Of a DNA stretch of 64,000 nt, positions 1 through 8,322 are shown piece by piece. Made by a program: the position numbers and the translations under genes. The notes under the pieces were generated by a model. That model made no database searches, had not been told where the DNA came from, and saw nothing but the letters and a program-made list of their open reading frames with translations. Each line of letters starts with the position of its first letter. Position 1 is the first letter of the stretch. This DNA comes from Ilumatobacter sp963746265 (GTDB taxonomy: Bacteria > Actinomycetota > Acidimicrobiia > Acidimicrobiales > Ilumatobacteraceae), in NCBI GenBank assembly GCA_963746265.1, contig CAVVAM010000002.1, positions 1-64,000 of the forward strand. Direction: 5' to 3'.

Positions 1-688
1 GCGTCCACGATCGGCCGTCGGTTGTCGACGCTGTCGTCGTTCTACAAGTACTGCCAGACCGAAGACATCCTCGACAAGAACCCGGCGCTCAACGTCCGCC
101 GCCCCAAGGTTCACGACGAATCACGCACCCTCGGCCTCGACCGCAACGAACTCGGCGCCCTCCTCGTCCAAGCCGGTCTCGGTGATCTACCGTGACGGCG
201 CATTGATCACGCTGCTCGCGTTGAACGGGCTGCGGATCTCCGAAGCGTTGAACGCTGACATCGACGACCTGTCCAGCGAGCGTGGGCACCGCACGTTGGC
301 GATCGTGCGCAAGGGCGGCAAGCACGTCACGATTCCGATCGCACCCCGAACGGGTCGGGCGCTCGATCTCTACATCGGAGACCGCACCATGGGCCCGATC
401 TTCCTCGGCGTCGAAGGCGGACGCATGGACCGCTACTGCGCCGACCGGATGGTCAAGCGACTCGTGAAGCGCGCTGGAATCGACAAGCGAATCTCACCGC
501 ACAGCCTCCGACACTCGTTCATCACCGCCGCCCTCGACGCCGGCGTCCCACTGCGCGACGTCCAAGAAGCCGCGTCGCACGCGGATCCTCGAACGACGAT
601 GCGCTACGACCGGGCCCGACGCAGCCTCGATCGACACGCCACGTACATCGTGTCGACGTTCATCGCCGGCGCGACCCGTCCGGGCTGA
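1..688 (+). pseudogene. Tyrosine recombinase/integrase, frameshifted, 5' end outside window
   Basis: This looks like the DNA strand-exchange enzyme of a mobile element. Frame 1 (bases 1-192) encodes the end of the SAM-like core-binding domain (RRLSTLSSFYKYC...) and stops at TGA 193-195. The catalytic domain continues in frame 2 from about base 182 to 688, where 168 residues can be read from a GTG. All catalytic residues are present in that part: R18 (NGLRISE), K44 (VRKGGK), H107 and R110 (HSLRH), H133 and nucleophile Y142 (MRYDRAR). The junction near 175-193 is therefore one indel inside an otherwise intact gene. It could be a real inactivating mutation, a sequencing error, or (less likely) programmed frameshifting. 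The upstream part lies outside the window. It borders a toxin-antitoxin pair and insertion sequences, which fits a mobile region. Confidence 0.8.
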
Positions 689-696
689 CACCTCGA

Positions 697-718
697 CGTT
701 TGTATCCGTTTGTAATAC
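697..718 (+). promoter_or_regulatory. Phased direct repeat and -10 element of the toxin-antitoxin operon
   Basis: CGTTTGTA occurs at 697-704 and again at 707-714, exactly 10 bp apart. The second copy runs into TAATAC (713-718), a good -10 hexamer that ends only 9 bp before the GTG at 728, so the transcript is probably nearly or fully leaderless. Half-sites one helical turn apart are what ribbon-helix-helix antitoxins usually bind, so this is a likely autoregulatory operator. Binding itself is inferred. Confidence 0.5.
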
Positions 719-727
719 ACTTGGGTT

Positions 728-1033
728 GTGGGTGAGTTGTTCGATCTCGACCGATTGGACGACACCGATCCGTTCGAGATCGACCGACAAGCCGCCCACC
801 TGTTCAAACACGACCCCTACGGCATCGACGACATCTACGAGATCTGGAACTCGGACCCGCTGTTCTACCCCGCCAAACCACCAGCCCACTGGCTGATGGT
901 CGCCGAGATCGCCGGCCAGGTGCTGATGGTGCCGCTCGCCCCGACCGACCACGACGACCCGACCAGATGCCGACCGATCGGCTGCTACATCGCCGCCAAA
1001 CACCTCGCCGACAGATACAAGGAGGACCGATGA
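728..1033 (+). CDS. BrnT-like toxin (putative ribonuclease) of a type II toxin-antitoxin pair
   Basis: The 101-residue product has the layout of BrnT toxins, small RelE-fold ribonucleases. An early KH pair (LFKHDPYGIDD) is followed by a DPLF segment, a central strand region (MVAEIAGQVLMVPL) and a C-terminal RPIGCYIAAKHLADRYKE helix like the BrnT R-x-x-x-A...Y end. The match is by pattern only, and the middle differs from standard BrnT. The start is GTG 728 just after a -10 element, with no room for a Shine-Dalgarno site. Its stop overlaps the next gene as ATGA, and toxin-first order is typical of brnTA. If expressed alone it would be expected to block translation in the cytoplasm. It could instead be another small protein paired with a DNA-binding partner. 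Confidence 0.55.
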   Translation: MGELFDLDRLDDTDPFEIDRQAAHLFKHDPYGIDDIYEIWNSDPLFYPAKPPAHWLMVAEIAGQVLMVPLAPTDHDDPTRCRPIGCYIAAKHLADRYKEDR

Positions 1034-1272
1034 CCACCAAGAAGATGACCCGACAACAAGAACACGACTTCTACGCCGATCCCGACAACCAGACACCCCA
1101 AGGACCGGCACGCCGGCGGCGCTCGAACCTCTCCGAACCCGTTCCGGTGCGGTTCCCACCCGAGACGCTCGACAAGATCCGCGACGCAGCCGACGCCGAC
1201 GACCGATCCGTCTCGTCGTGGATCCGACGCGCCGTCGACCACGAACTCGAACACGACACCAAGACCGCCTGA
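1030..1272 (+). CDS. Ribbon-helix-helix antitoxin, partner of the BrnT-like toxin
   Basis: The 80-residue product has a charged, flexible N-terminal half and a C-terminal ribbon-helix-helix domain: strand EPVPVRFPP, helix ETLDKIRDAADAD, turn, then helix SVSSWIRRAVDHELEHD. This is the CopG/BrnA-type arrangement in which a dimer binds operator DNA and the free segment wraps the toxin. ATG 1030 was chosen because it overlaps the toxin stop (ATGA) and follows GGAGG at 1020-1024; an in-frame upstream start at 967 would lie inside the toxin gene. The order (toxin then antitoxin, one operon) and the phased repeat at 697-714 support autoregulation. RHH-family membership is clear, the exact subfamily is not. 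Confidence 0.7.
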   Translation: MTTKKMTRQQEHDFYADPDNQTPQGPARRRRSNLSEPVPVRFPPETLDKIRDAADADDRSVSSWIRRAVDHELEHDTKTA

Positions 1273-1310
1273 ACAACCAACACTGCGCCGGCACTACGAG
1301 CGTGCGATAT

Positions 1311-1329
1311 CGAGCGATCCCCTCGCTCG
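1311..1329 (+). terminator. Hairpin downstream of the toxin-antitoxin operon
   Basis: CGAGCGA (1311-1317) and TCGCTCG (1323-1329) form a perfect 7-bp stem with a 5-base loop, 38 bases after the antitoxin stop. There is no T-run, as is common in high-GC actinobacteria. It lies between two oppositely oriented operons and could end either transcript. Confidence 0.4.
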
Positions 1330-1430
1330 TAACGCCGGCGGTGCGGCGCGGGCTGGAGCGTTCTGGTGAGTGATTATCGCGTGGGTCCGACGAGCCGACC
1401 GCCCTATCGGAGATGTGTCATTTGAGCGGG

Positions 1431-2489
1431 CTATTGACCGGTGGCTGTCGCGAAGTAGGCAACGATGTCGGAGAGTTTGTCGTCGGTGTAGTGGCCTCCT
1501 GGATACTCGTCCAACGTGACGGCGACTCCCGCTTCGGACAACCTCAGCGAGAGGAGCTGCCCCGTATCGCTGTAGGTGACCTCTCCATCTTCGAGCAGAC
1601 CTAGCCGTTCGAGATCGGCCTGGATCGAACCGTCCCCGTCCCGCGAGGCGAGCCATCCCGAGGCGTCGGCAGGATCGTCGATTGTCCTCGGACCGGTGCC
1701 GTCGACAGCGCTCCAGACGAAGAACTCGGTCGTCATGTCGTTGGACCACGTGGTCGAGTCGAACAGCTTTGCGATCTCTGCCTGCATCCCGACGGGATCG
1801 GCAGTGAAGGCACCGTCGTGTACAGAGGCCTGAAGGAGGTTCTCGCCGTCGCCGAGCACCGCTCCGACGGCAGGTGTCGGCGTGGCATCCGTTTCGCATC
1901 CGGGAATCGTTGCCTCTGCCGGCTGCAGGGTGGCCCACATCACTGGGTAGGTGCCCGCAGAGAACCCGTCGACAACTGTCTTGGCGGGATCGCCGCCGTA
2001 GTCCGCTGCGTGTCGTTGTGCGAACGCGACCGCACAATTGGCGACGTCCGCGAACAGCTGGAGCTTCTCAGCAGACACCGGAACGGGGCTCACAGCGAAC
2101 CAGTTCGGAACGAACACCACCATGCCCTCGGCAGCCGCTTGTTCGGCGATGGCGGCCTGGTCGTCCTTCCCGGCTTCGGAGTTTCCGTGAAACGTGATCA
2201 CGACCGGCGACGCGTCACCGCTCGTCGGCGAATAGACGTCCATCAGCAGTTCGACACCGTCGATCGACATGTAGACGAGGTCGACGGTTCGCGCGTAGGC
2301 AGCGGCGGTCGTCGAAGCCGCAGTGGTCGCCGGTGTCGAGGAAGCCGCAGTGGTCGCCGTCGTGGTGGGGGTCGTCGACGACGAAGGTGGCGCTGTCGTC
2401 GTCGTCCCAGCCGATCTCGACTCTGAGTTCGATGAGCATCCGACCATCGCGAACATCGTCGCAGCAGACGCAACGAGCAATCGTCTCAT
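1431..2489 (-). CDS. Secreted lipoprotein with alpha/beta-hydrolase fold
   Basis: The 352-residue product begins with a lipoprotein signal peptide ending in MVGC (Cys18), then a Ser/Thr-rich linker of about 45 residues (TTTTAPPSSSTTPTTT...), so it should be tethered outside the membrane. The body resembles dienelactone-hydrolase or esterase-type alpha/beta hydrolases: VVITFHGNSEAG (oxyanion-hole strand), nucleophile elbow DGFSAGTYP and a C-terminal GGHYTDD that can supply the histidine. Substrate is unknown. The ATG at 2489 overlaps the stop of the upstream repeat protein (ATGA), and GGAG lies about 8 bases ahead in the transcript, so the two are translationally coupled. A longer open frame upstream is only the antisense-like shadow of the repeat gene. 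It is probably the last gene of the unit controlled from 3.2 kb. Confidence 0.75.
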   Translation of the reverse strand: MRRLLVASAATMFAMVGCSSNSESRSAGTTTTAPPSSSTTPTTTATTAASSTPATTAASTTAAAYARTVDLVYMSIDGVELLMDVYSPTSGDASPVVITFHGNSEAGKDDQAAIAEQAAAEGMVVFVPNWFAVSPVPVSAEKLQLFADVANCAVAFAQRHAADYGGDPAKTVVDGFSAGTYPVMWATLQPAEATIPGCETDATPTPAVGAVLGDGENLLQASVHDGAFTADPVGMQAEIAKLFDSTTWSNDMTTEFFVWSAVDGTGPRTIDDPADASGWLASRDGDGSIQADLERLGLLEDGEVTYSDTGQLLSLRLSEAGVAVTLDEYPGGHYTDDKLSDIVAYFATATGQ

Positions 2490-3151
2490 CCCTGACTCCG
2501 ATCCTTGGCACCAAGCGACGTGAGCGAGTTGCCGCCTGGGCTGTCGTGTCCGCTGGGGGCGCTGGCGGTTGCCGTCTCGGTCTGGGGAGACGTGAGCGAG
2601 TTCCCGCCTGGGCTGTCGTGTCCGCTGGGAGCGCTCGCCGTCGCCACCGCCTCGGTCTGGGACGGGATGGTCAGCGAGTTGCCGCCTGGGCTGTCGAACG
2701 CCGGGTGAGTCGGTCCCTGGCCACGAGAGTCGATGGTCAGCGAGTTGCCGCCTGGGCTGTCGAACGCCGGGTGAGCCGGTCCCTGGCCACGAGAGTCGAT
2801 GGTCAGCGAGTTGCCGCCTGGGCTGTCGAACGCCGGCCCGGTCGCTCCCTGGCCGCGAGCAGTGATGGTCAGCGAATTGCCGCCAGGACTGTCGAACGCT
2901 GGACGCTGCGTCGGCGCCGGGTCGGGCGTCGAGCCGTCGCCGGTGACGGTCAACACGACGCCGGTGGCAGCACCGGCAACGACCAGCGCCGCAAAGAGAG
3001 CGATCCAGCGACCCCTCCGCCGGAAAGGCGGTGAGGGCTGGGCGGCTTCCTCGTGATCTGTCCACACCGGACGGGGCCGGATGTCGGCCACGTTGGTCCG
3101 AGCTGCTGCCTGTGTCCGACTGGTGGGCCGTTCTGTCAGCTGCGTGTTCAT
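2486..3151 (-). CDS. Membrane-anchored protein with six DSPGGNSLT repeats
   Basis: I do not recognise a family for this 221-residue protein. It has a basic cytoplasmic N-terminus of about 48 residues, one transmembrane helix (about 49-70, WIALFAALVVAGAATGVVLTV) and an outside tail. That tail is built almost entirely from six copies of DSPGGNSLT (residues 87, 109, 131, 153, 179 and 203). The spacers are of two kinds: three Gly/Arg/His-rich (ARGQGATGPAF type) and two Thr/Ala/Ser-rich (TEAVATASAPSGH type). The strict motif and variable spacers suggest a ligand, processing site or multivalent bait rather than a folded enzyme. Start ATG 3151 has a strong AAGGAG. It is coupled to the lipoprotein hydrolase and lies 161 bp downstream of the giant SARP/kinase gene, behind SARP-like heptads. 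Confidence 0.8.
   Translation of the reverse strand: MNTQLTERPTSRTQAAARTNVADIRPRPVWTDHEEAAQPSPPFRRRGRWIALFAALVVAGAATGVVLTVTGDGSTPDPAPTQRPAFDSPGGNSLTITARGQGATGPAFDSPGGNSLTIDSRGQGPAHPAFDSPGGNSLTIDSRGQGPTHPAFDSPGGNSLTIPSQTEAVATASAPSGHDSPGGNSLTSPQTETATASAPSGHDSPGGNSLTSLGAKDRSQG
2519..2893 (-). repeat. Six in-frame coding repeats for DSPGGNSLT
   Basis: Six near-identical segments encode the nonapeptide DSPGGNSLT, spaced 66, 66, 66, 78 and 72 bp. The middle copies are almost identical over the full 66 bp including the spacer, and the two C-terminal copies form a second near-identical pair. Nucleotide identity beyond what the protein requires indicates recent tandem duplication or gene conversion, so copy number may vary between strains. 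Confidence 0.9.
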
Positions 3152-3163
3152 GATGCTCCTTTC

Positions 3164-3184
3164 GATTCCGAACCGTTCGGAATC
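3164..3184 (-). promoter_or_regulatory. Perfect dyad in the leader of the repeat-protein operon
   Basis: GATTCCGAAC (3164-3173) and GTTCGGAATC (3175-3184) are exact inverted repeats around one base, lying just upstream of the AAGGAG ribosome site of the gene starting at 3151. It could be a dimeric repressor operator or a translational control hairpin; a hairpin with a one-base loop is strained, which favours an operator. Confidence 0.5.
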
Positions 3185-3223
3185 TCCATGGCACCAACAC
3201 TCGCTGAGCAGGGTTTTCGTGTG

Positions 3224-3251
3224 CTTGCGGCGACTTGCAGTTGGCTTGCGG
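3224..3251 (-). promoter_or_regulatory. Three phased SARP-like heptads ahead of the repeat-protein operon
   Basis: Read on the minus strand there are three direct heptads: CCGCAAG (3251-3245), CTGCAAG (3240-3234) and CCGCAAG (3230-3224), spaced 11 and 10 bp. SARP regulators are known to bind direct heptads at one-helical-turn spacing, and as I recall the PimR type prefers CGGCAAG with 4-bp spacers. The sites lie about 75-100 bp upstream of the start at 3151 and just after the end of the SARP-domain gene. Confidence 0.55.
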
Positions 3252-3312
3252 CCGGGCGGCCAGGTCGTTCACACGGCTTCCGGGGCCACGGCCGGCCGCG
3301 CTGTCAGCCGAG

Positions 3313-6300
3313 TCAGGAACAGACGGAGCGGAGCGGCTCTTCGCCGGGAACGAGGCGTGCCCACTCCTCCTGCGTCAGGTCGCGAGCGACGATCTCGCAG
3401 GCCTTGGCGACCCAGCGGGCGGGATCGAGGGGGATTTCGAGGATCCGGCCCGCCGTCGGCATCCACAGCGAGTCGGCCTCGGCGTCGAACCAGCCCGGCT
3501 CGGCACCTCCGGCGCCGGGGCCCTCGACGATGAGCGTCGCGACTTCGCCGGACCCGACGTCGTAGAGACGCACTTCGCCGTCCCACGTCGAGATGCCGAG
3601 CACCGATGCGTCTCCGTTGAACCCGAGGCTGGACGCCACGTAGCTGCCGGGGACCTGCTCGACGTCGCCGGTCGGAAGGTCGACGATCGCCACACCACCG
3701 GTAATCGCCGAGACCGCCACCTTCGTGCCGGACGGGTCGAGGGTGATCGCCACCGGCTTGTCGATTCCGGTCTCGATCCGGCGCACGATCGTCCCATCCG
3801 AGGCGTACTCGGTGAGCCCGCCGAGTCCGTTTGCCACGAAGAGGCCCCCGGTTGCGCTGGGGTGGACCATGACGTCGGCGATGTCGTTCGGGAGAACGAG
3901 GCCGGTGTCCACGGTGAACATGACCTCGGCTCCCGCCGTCTCATCGAGGCGGACGAGAGACGCTTCGAGCGATTTGTCGGGAGGTACGCCGAGCACGGCG
4001 AACCTGTCCCCGAACAGCCGACCTCCCGGGTACCAGTCGTCGTGCTCGATCCCCGGCCTGGAGCCCATGTACAGCTCCTCGACGAGCGTGCCGTCCTGCC
4101 ACCGGGCAAGCCGATGGTCGCGCGAGACGGCCATCACGCCGTCGGATGTGGGATACGCAGCCAGGGCAGGGAACGTCGACCCATCCGGCATCAACAGGTC
4201 CGGAGCCGTTAGCTCGCCCGTCGCCAGGTCGACCAGCTCGACTTCAGTACTGCCATCGCGCTCCTCGAGCACGGCGGCCGTTCCGTCGACGATCGCGATC
4301 CAGCCGCGAGGAAGCACCTCGTCGGAACGCTCGACGATGGCGCTTGCGTCGAGGTCGTACACGTCGGCCCGGCCGTCGTTTCTGATCGTGACCACCAGCC
4401 CGTCCGGCCGGACGAACGCCTCGCGGACGTCCTGGACCGGGAACGGACGGCCGATCGGGCCGGAGTCCGGGTCGATCACCTCGATGTTCGATCGAGACAC
4501 CATGATCAGCGAGCCATCGGGGCGTGCACCGGCGGCGATGTAGCCGAAGGACTCGTCGGTTGCGAGGGTCGAGAGGACGTCGCCGGTGCGCGGGTCGAAC
4601 GTGGCGACCGTTCCGTCCGAGAGCCCCGCGATCAAGCGGTCATCGAACGGGTCGAACGCCAACGCCGTCGCGACGGGTCCGGAGATCGCCGCGATCGACT
4701 GGCCCGTCTCGGCATCGATCACCTGGAGCGTGCCGTCGATTTCGCTCTCGATGGTCTTCCCTCCGCTCACTGCGAACAGCGACCCGTCGGCGCTCACCGC
4801 CGAGGAGGATTGCCACGCCACACGGATCGGCTCCCCGACCGAGGTGCCATCCTGCGCGTACACGCGGTTCCCGGGGCTCGCTTCCACCAACAAACGAGTT
4901 CGAGTCGCTGCCATGAGGTACCCGGTCCCGCCGAGTGGGACGAGATCCGGGCCGACCCTGATGCTGCCGCCAGGCGTGCCAGCAGCTCCGACGTCACCGT
5001 TGCGGCCGCCCAACGCGCAGGGAATCGGGAGCGGACCGAGATCCGTCTGCGCGCCGCTCACGACGTCGCGGGCGATTGCTTGGCCGTCGCGCACCTGGAG
5101 CTGCACCGGGCCGCCGTCGACGAGCCCGGGGACATCGTCCGTGTAGTAGCTGTCGCTGCCGTTGAAGAACTCACAATCGCCGTCGATCGGTTGGCGACTC
5201 AGGACCCGGTTGGCCGTACTCGCGCCACCGAGTGCGGACAGCAGGGCCCTCCGGGTGTCAGCGCCGGGTGCCCGCTCGTGGGCTTCGAGGGCGAGCAGCA
5301 CGGCGAGCTCGGGGGCGTCGCCGATGGCTGCGGCGGAGCGGCTGACGAGCGAGGCGAGTTCGGCGCGCGCGGTCTCGGATGCGGCTCGCCGCTGCTGCTG
5401 CCAGGCGATGCCGCCGGCGATGAGCGCCAGCACCAGGGCCACGCCCACGCCGGTCACGAGCCGACGCAGACGGCGGACCCGTCGGCGCTCGGTCACCAAT
5501 TCGGATTGGGTGGCATCGTGCGATGCCACGAGGTACGCACGTTCCGGTGCGGTGAGCGGCAACGGCGGTCGCTCGAGCCACCCCTCGAAGCGCGCCAACC
5601 GGGCGCCGGTGGGGAGGAAGTCGGAGTCGCGCCCGCTGGCCTGCCATTCGTCGGCGGCCGCTCCCAACTGGCGCTCGGCCTGGATGTCGGCACGCGCGTC
5701 GGCGATCCACTGTCGAAGGCGGGACCACTCGGTGAGCAGCGCCTCGTGCGCGATCTCGACGGTCGGGCCCCGAGAGACGGGGTCCCGGTCGAAGGTGAGG
5801 AGCCGATGGCGGCCGAAGGTCTCGAGCACGGGTGCCGTGTCGATGCGCCCGGCGTCGTCGAGTTCGCTCGTGAGCGCCCGCCGCCGAGTGTCGGCGCCGT
5901 CGTCTCCGAGAGTCACCAGGCGCAGAAATCCGTCGCGAACCGAGCGCTGGTCGTCCGGACCGAGCCCCTCGTAGATCCGTTCTGCTCGCAGCGCAAGCGC
6001 CCCCGACACGCCGCCGAGTGCCCGGTACGCAGCGGCAGTGAGGGTGGAACCCGAACGTTGCTCGAACAGCTCGGTGAGTGCGTATTGCAGGAGCGGAAGC
6101 GCCGTCGCCTGGCCCACCATGTCGCCGGCGATGGTGGCGACCAATCCGGGTTCGAATGCGATCCCGACCTCGGCTGCGGGCGCGCTGATCGCCCGCTCGA
6201 GCTCTTCGGCGTTCATGGGCGTGACGGCTTCGGAGCCGAGTCGGACCAGCTCACCCAGGCCGGGGTGCCGGAGCGGATGGTCGTAGAAGTCGGCCCGCAG

Positions 6301-8322
6301 GGTCGCGATCACCTTCACCGCCGAATGGCGTTCGGCGACGGCGTCGGCGACGGCGGTCATGAAGCGATCCGCCTCCTGAGCGGTCGCCAACGAGAACAGC
6401 TCCTCGAGCTGATCGATCACGAGCACGAGCTGCGAGGACGGGTCGGCCAGGAGCGCGGCGACCGTCGGTGCGATGCCCTCCGTCGACAGGCGCTCGAGCA
6501 GATCGGGTGGCGGATGTACGGCGATCGCACGGAGCGCGTCCTCGAGGGCCTCGAACGGGTGGCGCCCGGGGATCATCGTGGCGATGAACCATCGGTCCGA
6601 TGCCGGCACGGCGCCGGCCCGCAGCGCCGGTACGACGCCCGCTCGGACCACGCTGGACTTGCCCGATCCGCTGGGTCCGACGACGGCGACGAAGCGGCCC
6701 TGCAGGCCGCGGTGACCGAGTCGCGAGAGCAACCGCTCGACGAGGCGCTCTCGTCCGAAGAACCGATCGCTGTCGCCCTCGTCGAACGCGCGGAGACCAC
6801 GGTACGGGTTGACGAGGTCGGCGGTCAGGGCCACGGGCGCTGCGCCGGCATCGTCGCTCAACGCTGCCAGGAACGTCGCAACATCGGGGAACCGGTCGGC
6901 CGGCTCGACGGCGGTGGCGCGACCGACCGCTTCGGTGGTGTCGATGTCGGTCCCGCGGAAGGCGTACTCGGCCAAGCGTCCGAGCGAGTAGATGTCGGCC
7001 TCCCGGGATGCCTGGGCACTGGCCAGTTGCTCGGGGGCGACGAATTCGGTGGCTGCCTCGTCGGACCAGGACATGCCGAAGTCGGCCAGGTAGGCGTCGC
7101 CGTCGCCGTCGATCAGCACGTTCTCGGGCTTCAGGTCGCCGTGGGCCACGCCTTGGCGATGCGCGGAAGCGAGCGCGGCACCGATCTGGTTGATCAGGAC
7201 GCCGGCCGCTTCTGCCTCCAGGCCGCTCGATTCGACGAGATCGCGCAGGCTCCCGCGCTCGAACCGACGTGTCACCAGGTAGGCCGAGTCGGGTTCGCGC
7301 CAGTAGTCGAAGACCGGCACGATCCGGGGATGCTCGAGCCTGGCGATCAACCGGGCCTCGGCCTCGAAGTGGCGGATGAACGACGGGTCGTTGGCCAGCT
7401 CGGGGCGAATGACCTTGATGGCGACCTCGCGGCCCACCGCCGGCTGGAACGCTCGGTAGACATTGCCCATCGCTCCCGACCCGATCTGCTCGCGCAGCTC
7501 GTAGCCCCGCACCGACAGGCCCGGCTCGGGCCGGCCCGCCAGCGCCCGGACGGCAGCGATGCCGCGCAGCTCCGGGTCGTCGAGCACGATGCGCTCCTCG
7601 AGGCGGCTGATCTCCGCCGACGGGTCGAGGCCGAGCTCCTCGGCCAGGTGGGTCCGGTAGGCCCCGAACGCCCGCAAGGCGTCGCCCTGACGCCCGGACA
7701 GATGCAGTGCCAGCATCAGGTGGCCGGTCAAGCGCTCCCGGTCCTGGTGCTGACGGGTCAGGCTCTCGAGCTCCCCGATCAGCTCCCGGGCTCTCCCGGC
7801 GCGGAGATCGGCATCGATACGGTCCTCGAGCGCCGCGAGCCGGAGCTCCTCGAGCCGGGACACCTCGGCCTCGGCAAACGCCTCGTACATGAACTCCTCA
7901 AGTGCATGACCCCGCCACATCCCCAGCGCTTCGCTCAGCACCAGCGACGCCGCCGCAGGGTCGGTCTCCAGCAGGCGGCGACCCTCGCCGGCCAGCGCCT
8001 CGAAGCGAGTGGCATCGACGTCATCGGGTTCGATCGACAGGATGTACCCCGGCGGCCGGTTCAGCAAGATCGAGCCGTCGCTGCGCTGTTCGCGATCTGG
8101 TTCGAGCACCGCCCGCAGCCGCGAGACCACCGGCCACAGCGCTTTCTGCCGATCCCGCCCCGCGCCGTGACCCCAGAGTTCGTCGATGATGCGATCGGTG
8201 GAGACGACCTCGTTGGCATGGATCAGCAGCAACGCGAGCAGCGCTCGCTGCTTGAGGACACCGAGATCGACGATCTCGGCGTCGCGGACGACCTCGAGCG
8301 GGCCGAGCAATCGATACTTCAC
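3313..8322 (-). CDS. SARP/BTAD regulator fused to Ser/Thr kinase, nSTAND1-type NTPase, membrane span and beta-propeller
   Basis: This 1669-residue signalling protein has these parts in order. A winged-helix trans-reg-C domain (1-95) is followed by BTAD (100-245) and a Hanks-type kinase (274-485) with GSGAMG loop, K303, HGDLKPEN (D396) and DFG (414). Then comes a STAND NTPase (505-930) with Walker A GPSGSGKSS (549-557) and Walker B LVLVIDQLEE (D637), a transmembrane helix (956-974) and a WD40-like propeller to the end. The kinase is non-RD (Gly before the catalytic Asp) but otherwise complete. DNA-binding, kinase and NTPase parts should be cytoplasmic and the propeller outside, making it a one-polypeptide sensor and transcription factor. 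GTG 8322 was chosen because VKYRLLGPLEVV is the usual SARP beginning and GAAGGGGG precedes it. The upstream in-frame extension to 8424 has no homology and overlaps likely operator heptads. It is followed by the DSPGGNSLT operon. Confidence 0.9.
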   Translation of the reverse strand: MKYRLLGPLEVVRDAEIVDLGVLKQRALLALLLIHANEVVSTDRIIDELWGHGAGRDRQKALWPVVSRLRAVLEPDREQRSDGSILLNRPPGYILSIEPDDVDATRFEALAGEGRRLLETDPAAASLVLSEALGMWRGHALEEFMYEAFAEAEVSRLEELRLAALEDRIDADLRAGRARELIGELESLTRQHQDRERLTGHLMLALHLSGRQGDALRAFGAYRTHLAEELGLDPSAEISRLEERIVLDDPELRGIAAVRALAGRPEPGLSVRGYELREQIGSGAMGNVYRAFQPAVGREVAIKVIRPELANDPSFIRHFEAEARLIARLEHPRIVPVFDYWREPDSAYLVTRRFERGSLRDLVESSGLEAEAAGVLINQIGAALASAHRQGVAHGDLKPENVLIDGDGDAYLADFGMSWSDEAATEFVAPEQLASAQASREADIYSLGRLAEYAFRGTDIDTTEAVGRATAVEPADRFPDVATFLAALSDDAGAAPVALTADLVNPYRGLRAFDEGDSDRFFGRERLVERLLSRLGHRGLQGRFVAVVGPSGSGKSSVVRAGVVPALRAGAVPASDRWFIATMIPGRHPFEALEDALRAIAVHPPPDLLERLSTEGIAPTVAALLADPSSQLVLVIDQLEELFSLATAQEADRFMTAVADAVAERHSAVKVIATLRADFYDHPLRHPGLGELVRLGSEAVTPMNAEELERAISAPAAEVGIAFEPGLVATIAGDMVGQATALPLLQYALTELFEQRSGSTLTAAAYRALGGVSGALALRAERIYEGLGPDDQRSVRDGFLRLVTLGDDGADTRRRALTSELDDAGRIDTAPVLETFGRHRLLTFDRDPVSRGPTVEIAHEALLTEWSRLRQWIADARADIQAERQLGAAADEWQASGRDSDFLPTGARLARFEGWLERPPLPLTAPERAYLVASHDATQSELVTERRRVRRLRRLVTGVGVALVLALIAGGIAWQQQRRAASETARAELASLVSRSAAAIGDAPELAVLLALEAHERAPGADTRRALLSALGGASTANRVLSRQPIDGDCEFFNGSDSYYTDDVPGLVDGGPVQLQVRDGQAIARDVVSGAQTDLGPLPIPCALGGRNGDVGAAGTPGGSIRVGPDLVPLGGTGYLMAATRTRLLVEASPGNRVYAQDGTSVGEPIRVAWQSSSAVSADGSLFAVSGGKTIESEIDGTLQVIDAETGQSIAAISGPVATALAFDPFDDRLIAGLSDGTVATFDPRTGDVLSTLATDESFGYIAAGARPDGSLIMVSRSNIEVIDPDSGPIGRPFPVQDVREAFVRPDGLVVTIRNDGRADVYDLDASAIVERSDEVLPRGWIAIVDGTAAVLEERDGSTEVELVDLATGELTAPDLLMPDGSTFPALAAYPTSDGVMAVSRDHRLARWQDGTLVEELYMGSRPGIEHDDWYPGGRLFGDRFAVLGVPPDKSLEASLVRLDETAGAEVMFTVDTGLVLPNDIADVMVHPSATGGLFVANGLGGLTEYASDGTIVRRIETGIDKPVAITLDPSGTKVAVSAITGGVAIVDLPTGDVEQVPGSYVASSLGFNGDASVLGISTWDGEVRLYDVGSGEVATLIVEGPGAGGAEPGWFDAEADSLWMPTAGRILEIPLDPARWVAKACEIVARDLTQEEWARLVPGEEPLRSVCS

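Noticed and set aside
2519..2893. Regularly spaced repeats that could suggest a CRISPR array
   Set aside because: Spacers are themselves near-identical, the repeats keep one reading frame and encode DSPGGNSLT, and no cas gene is nearby.
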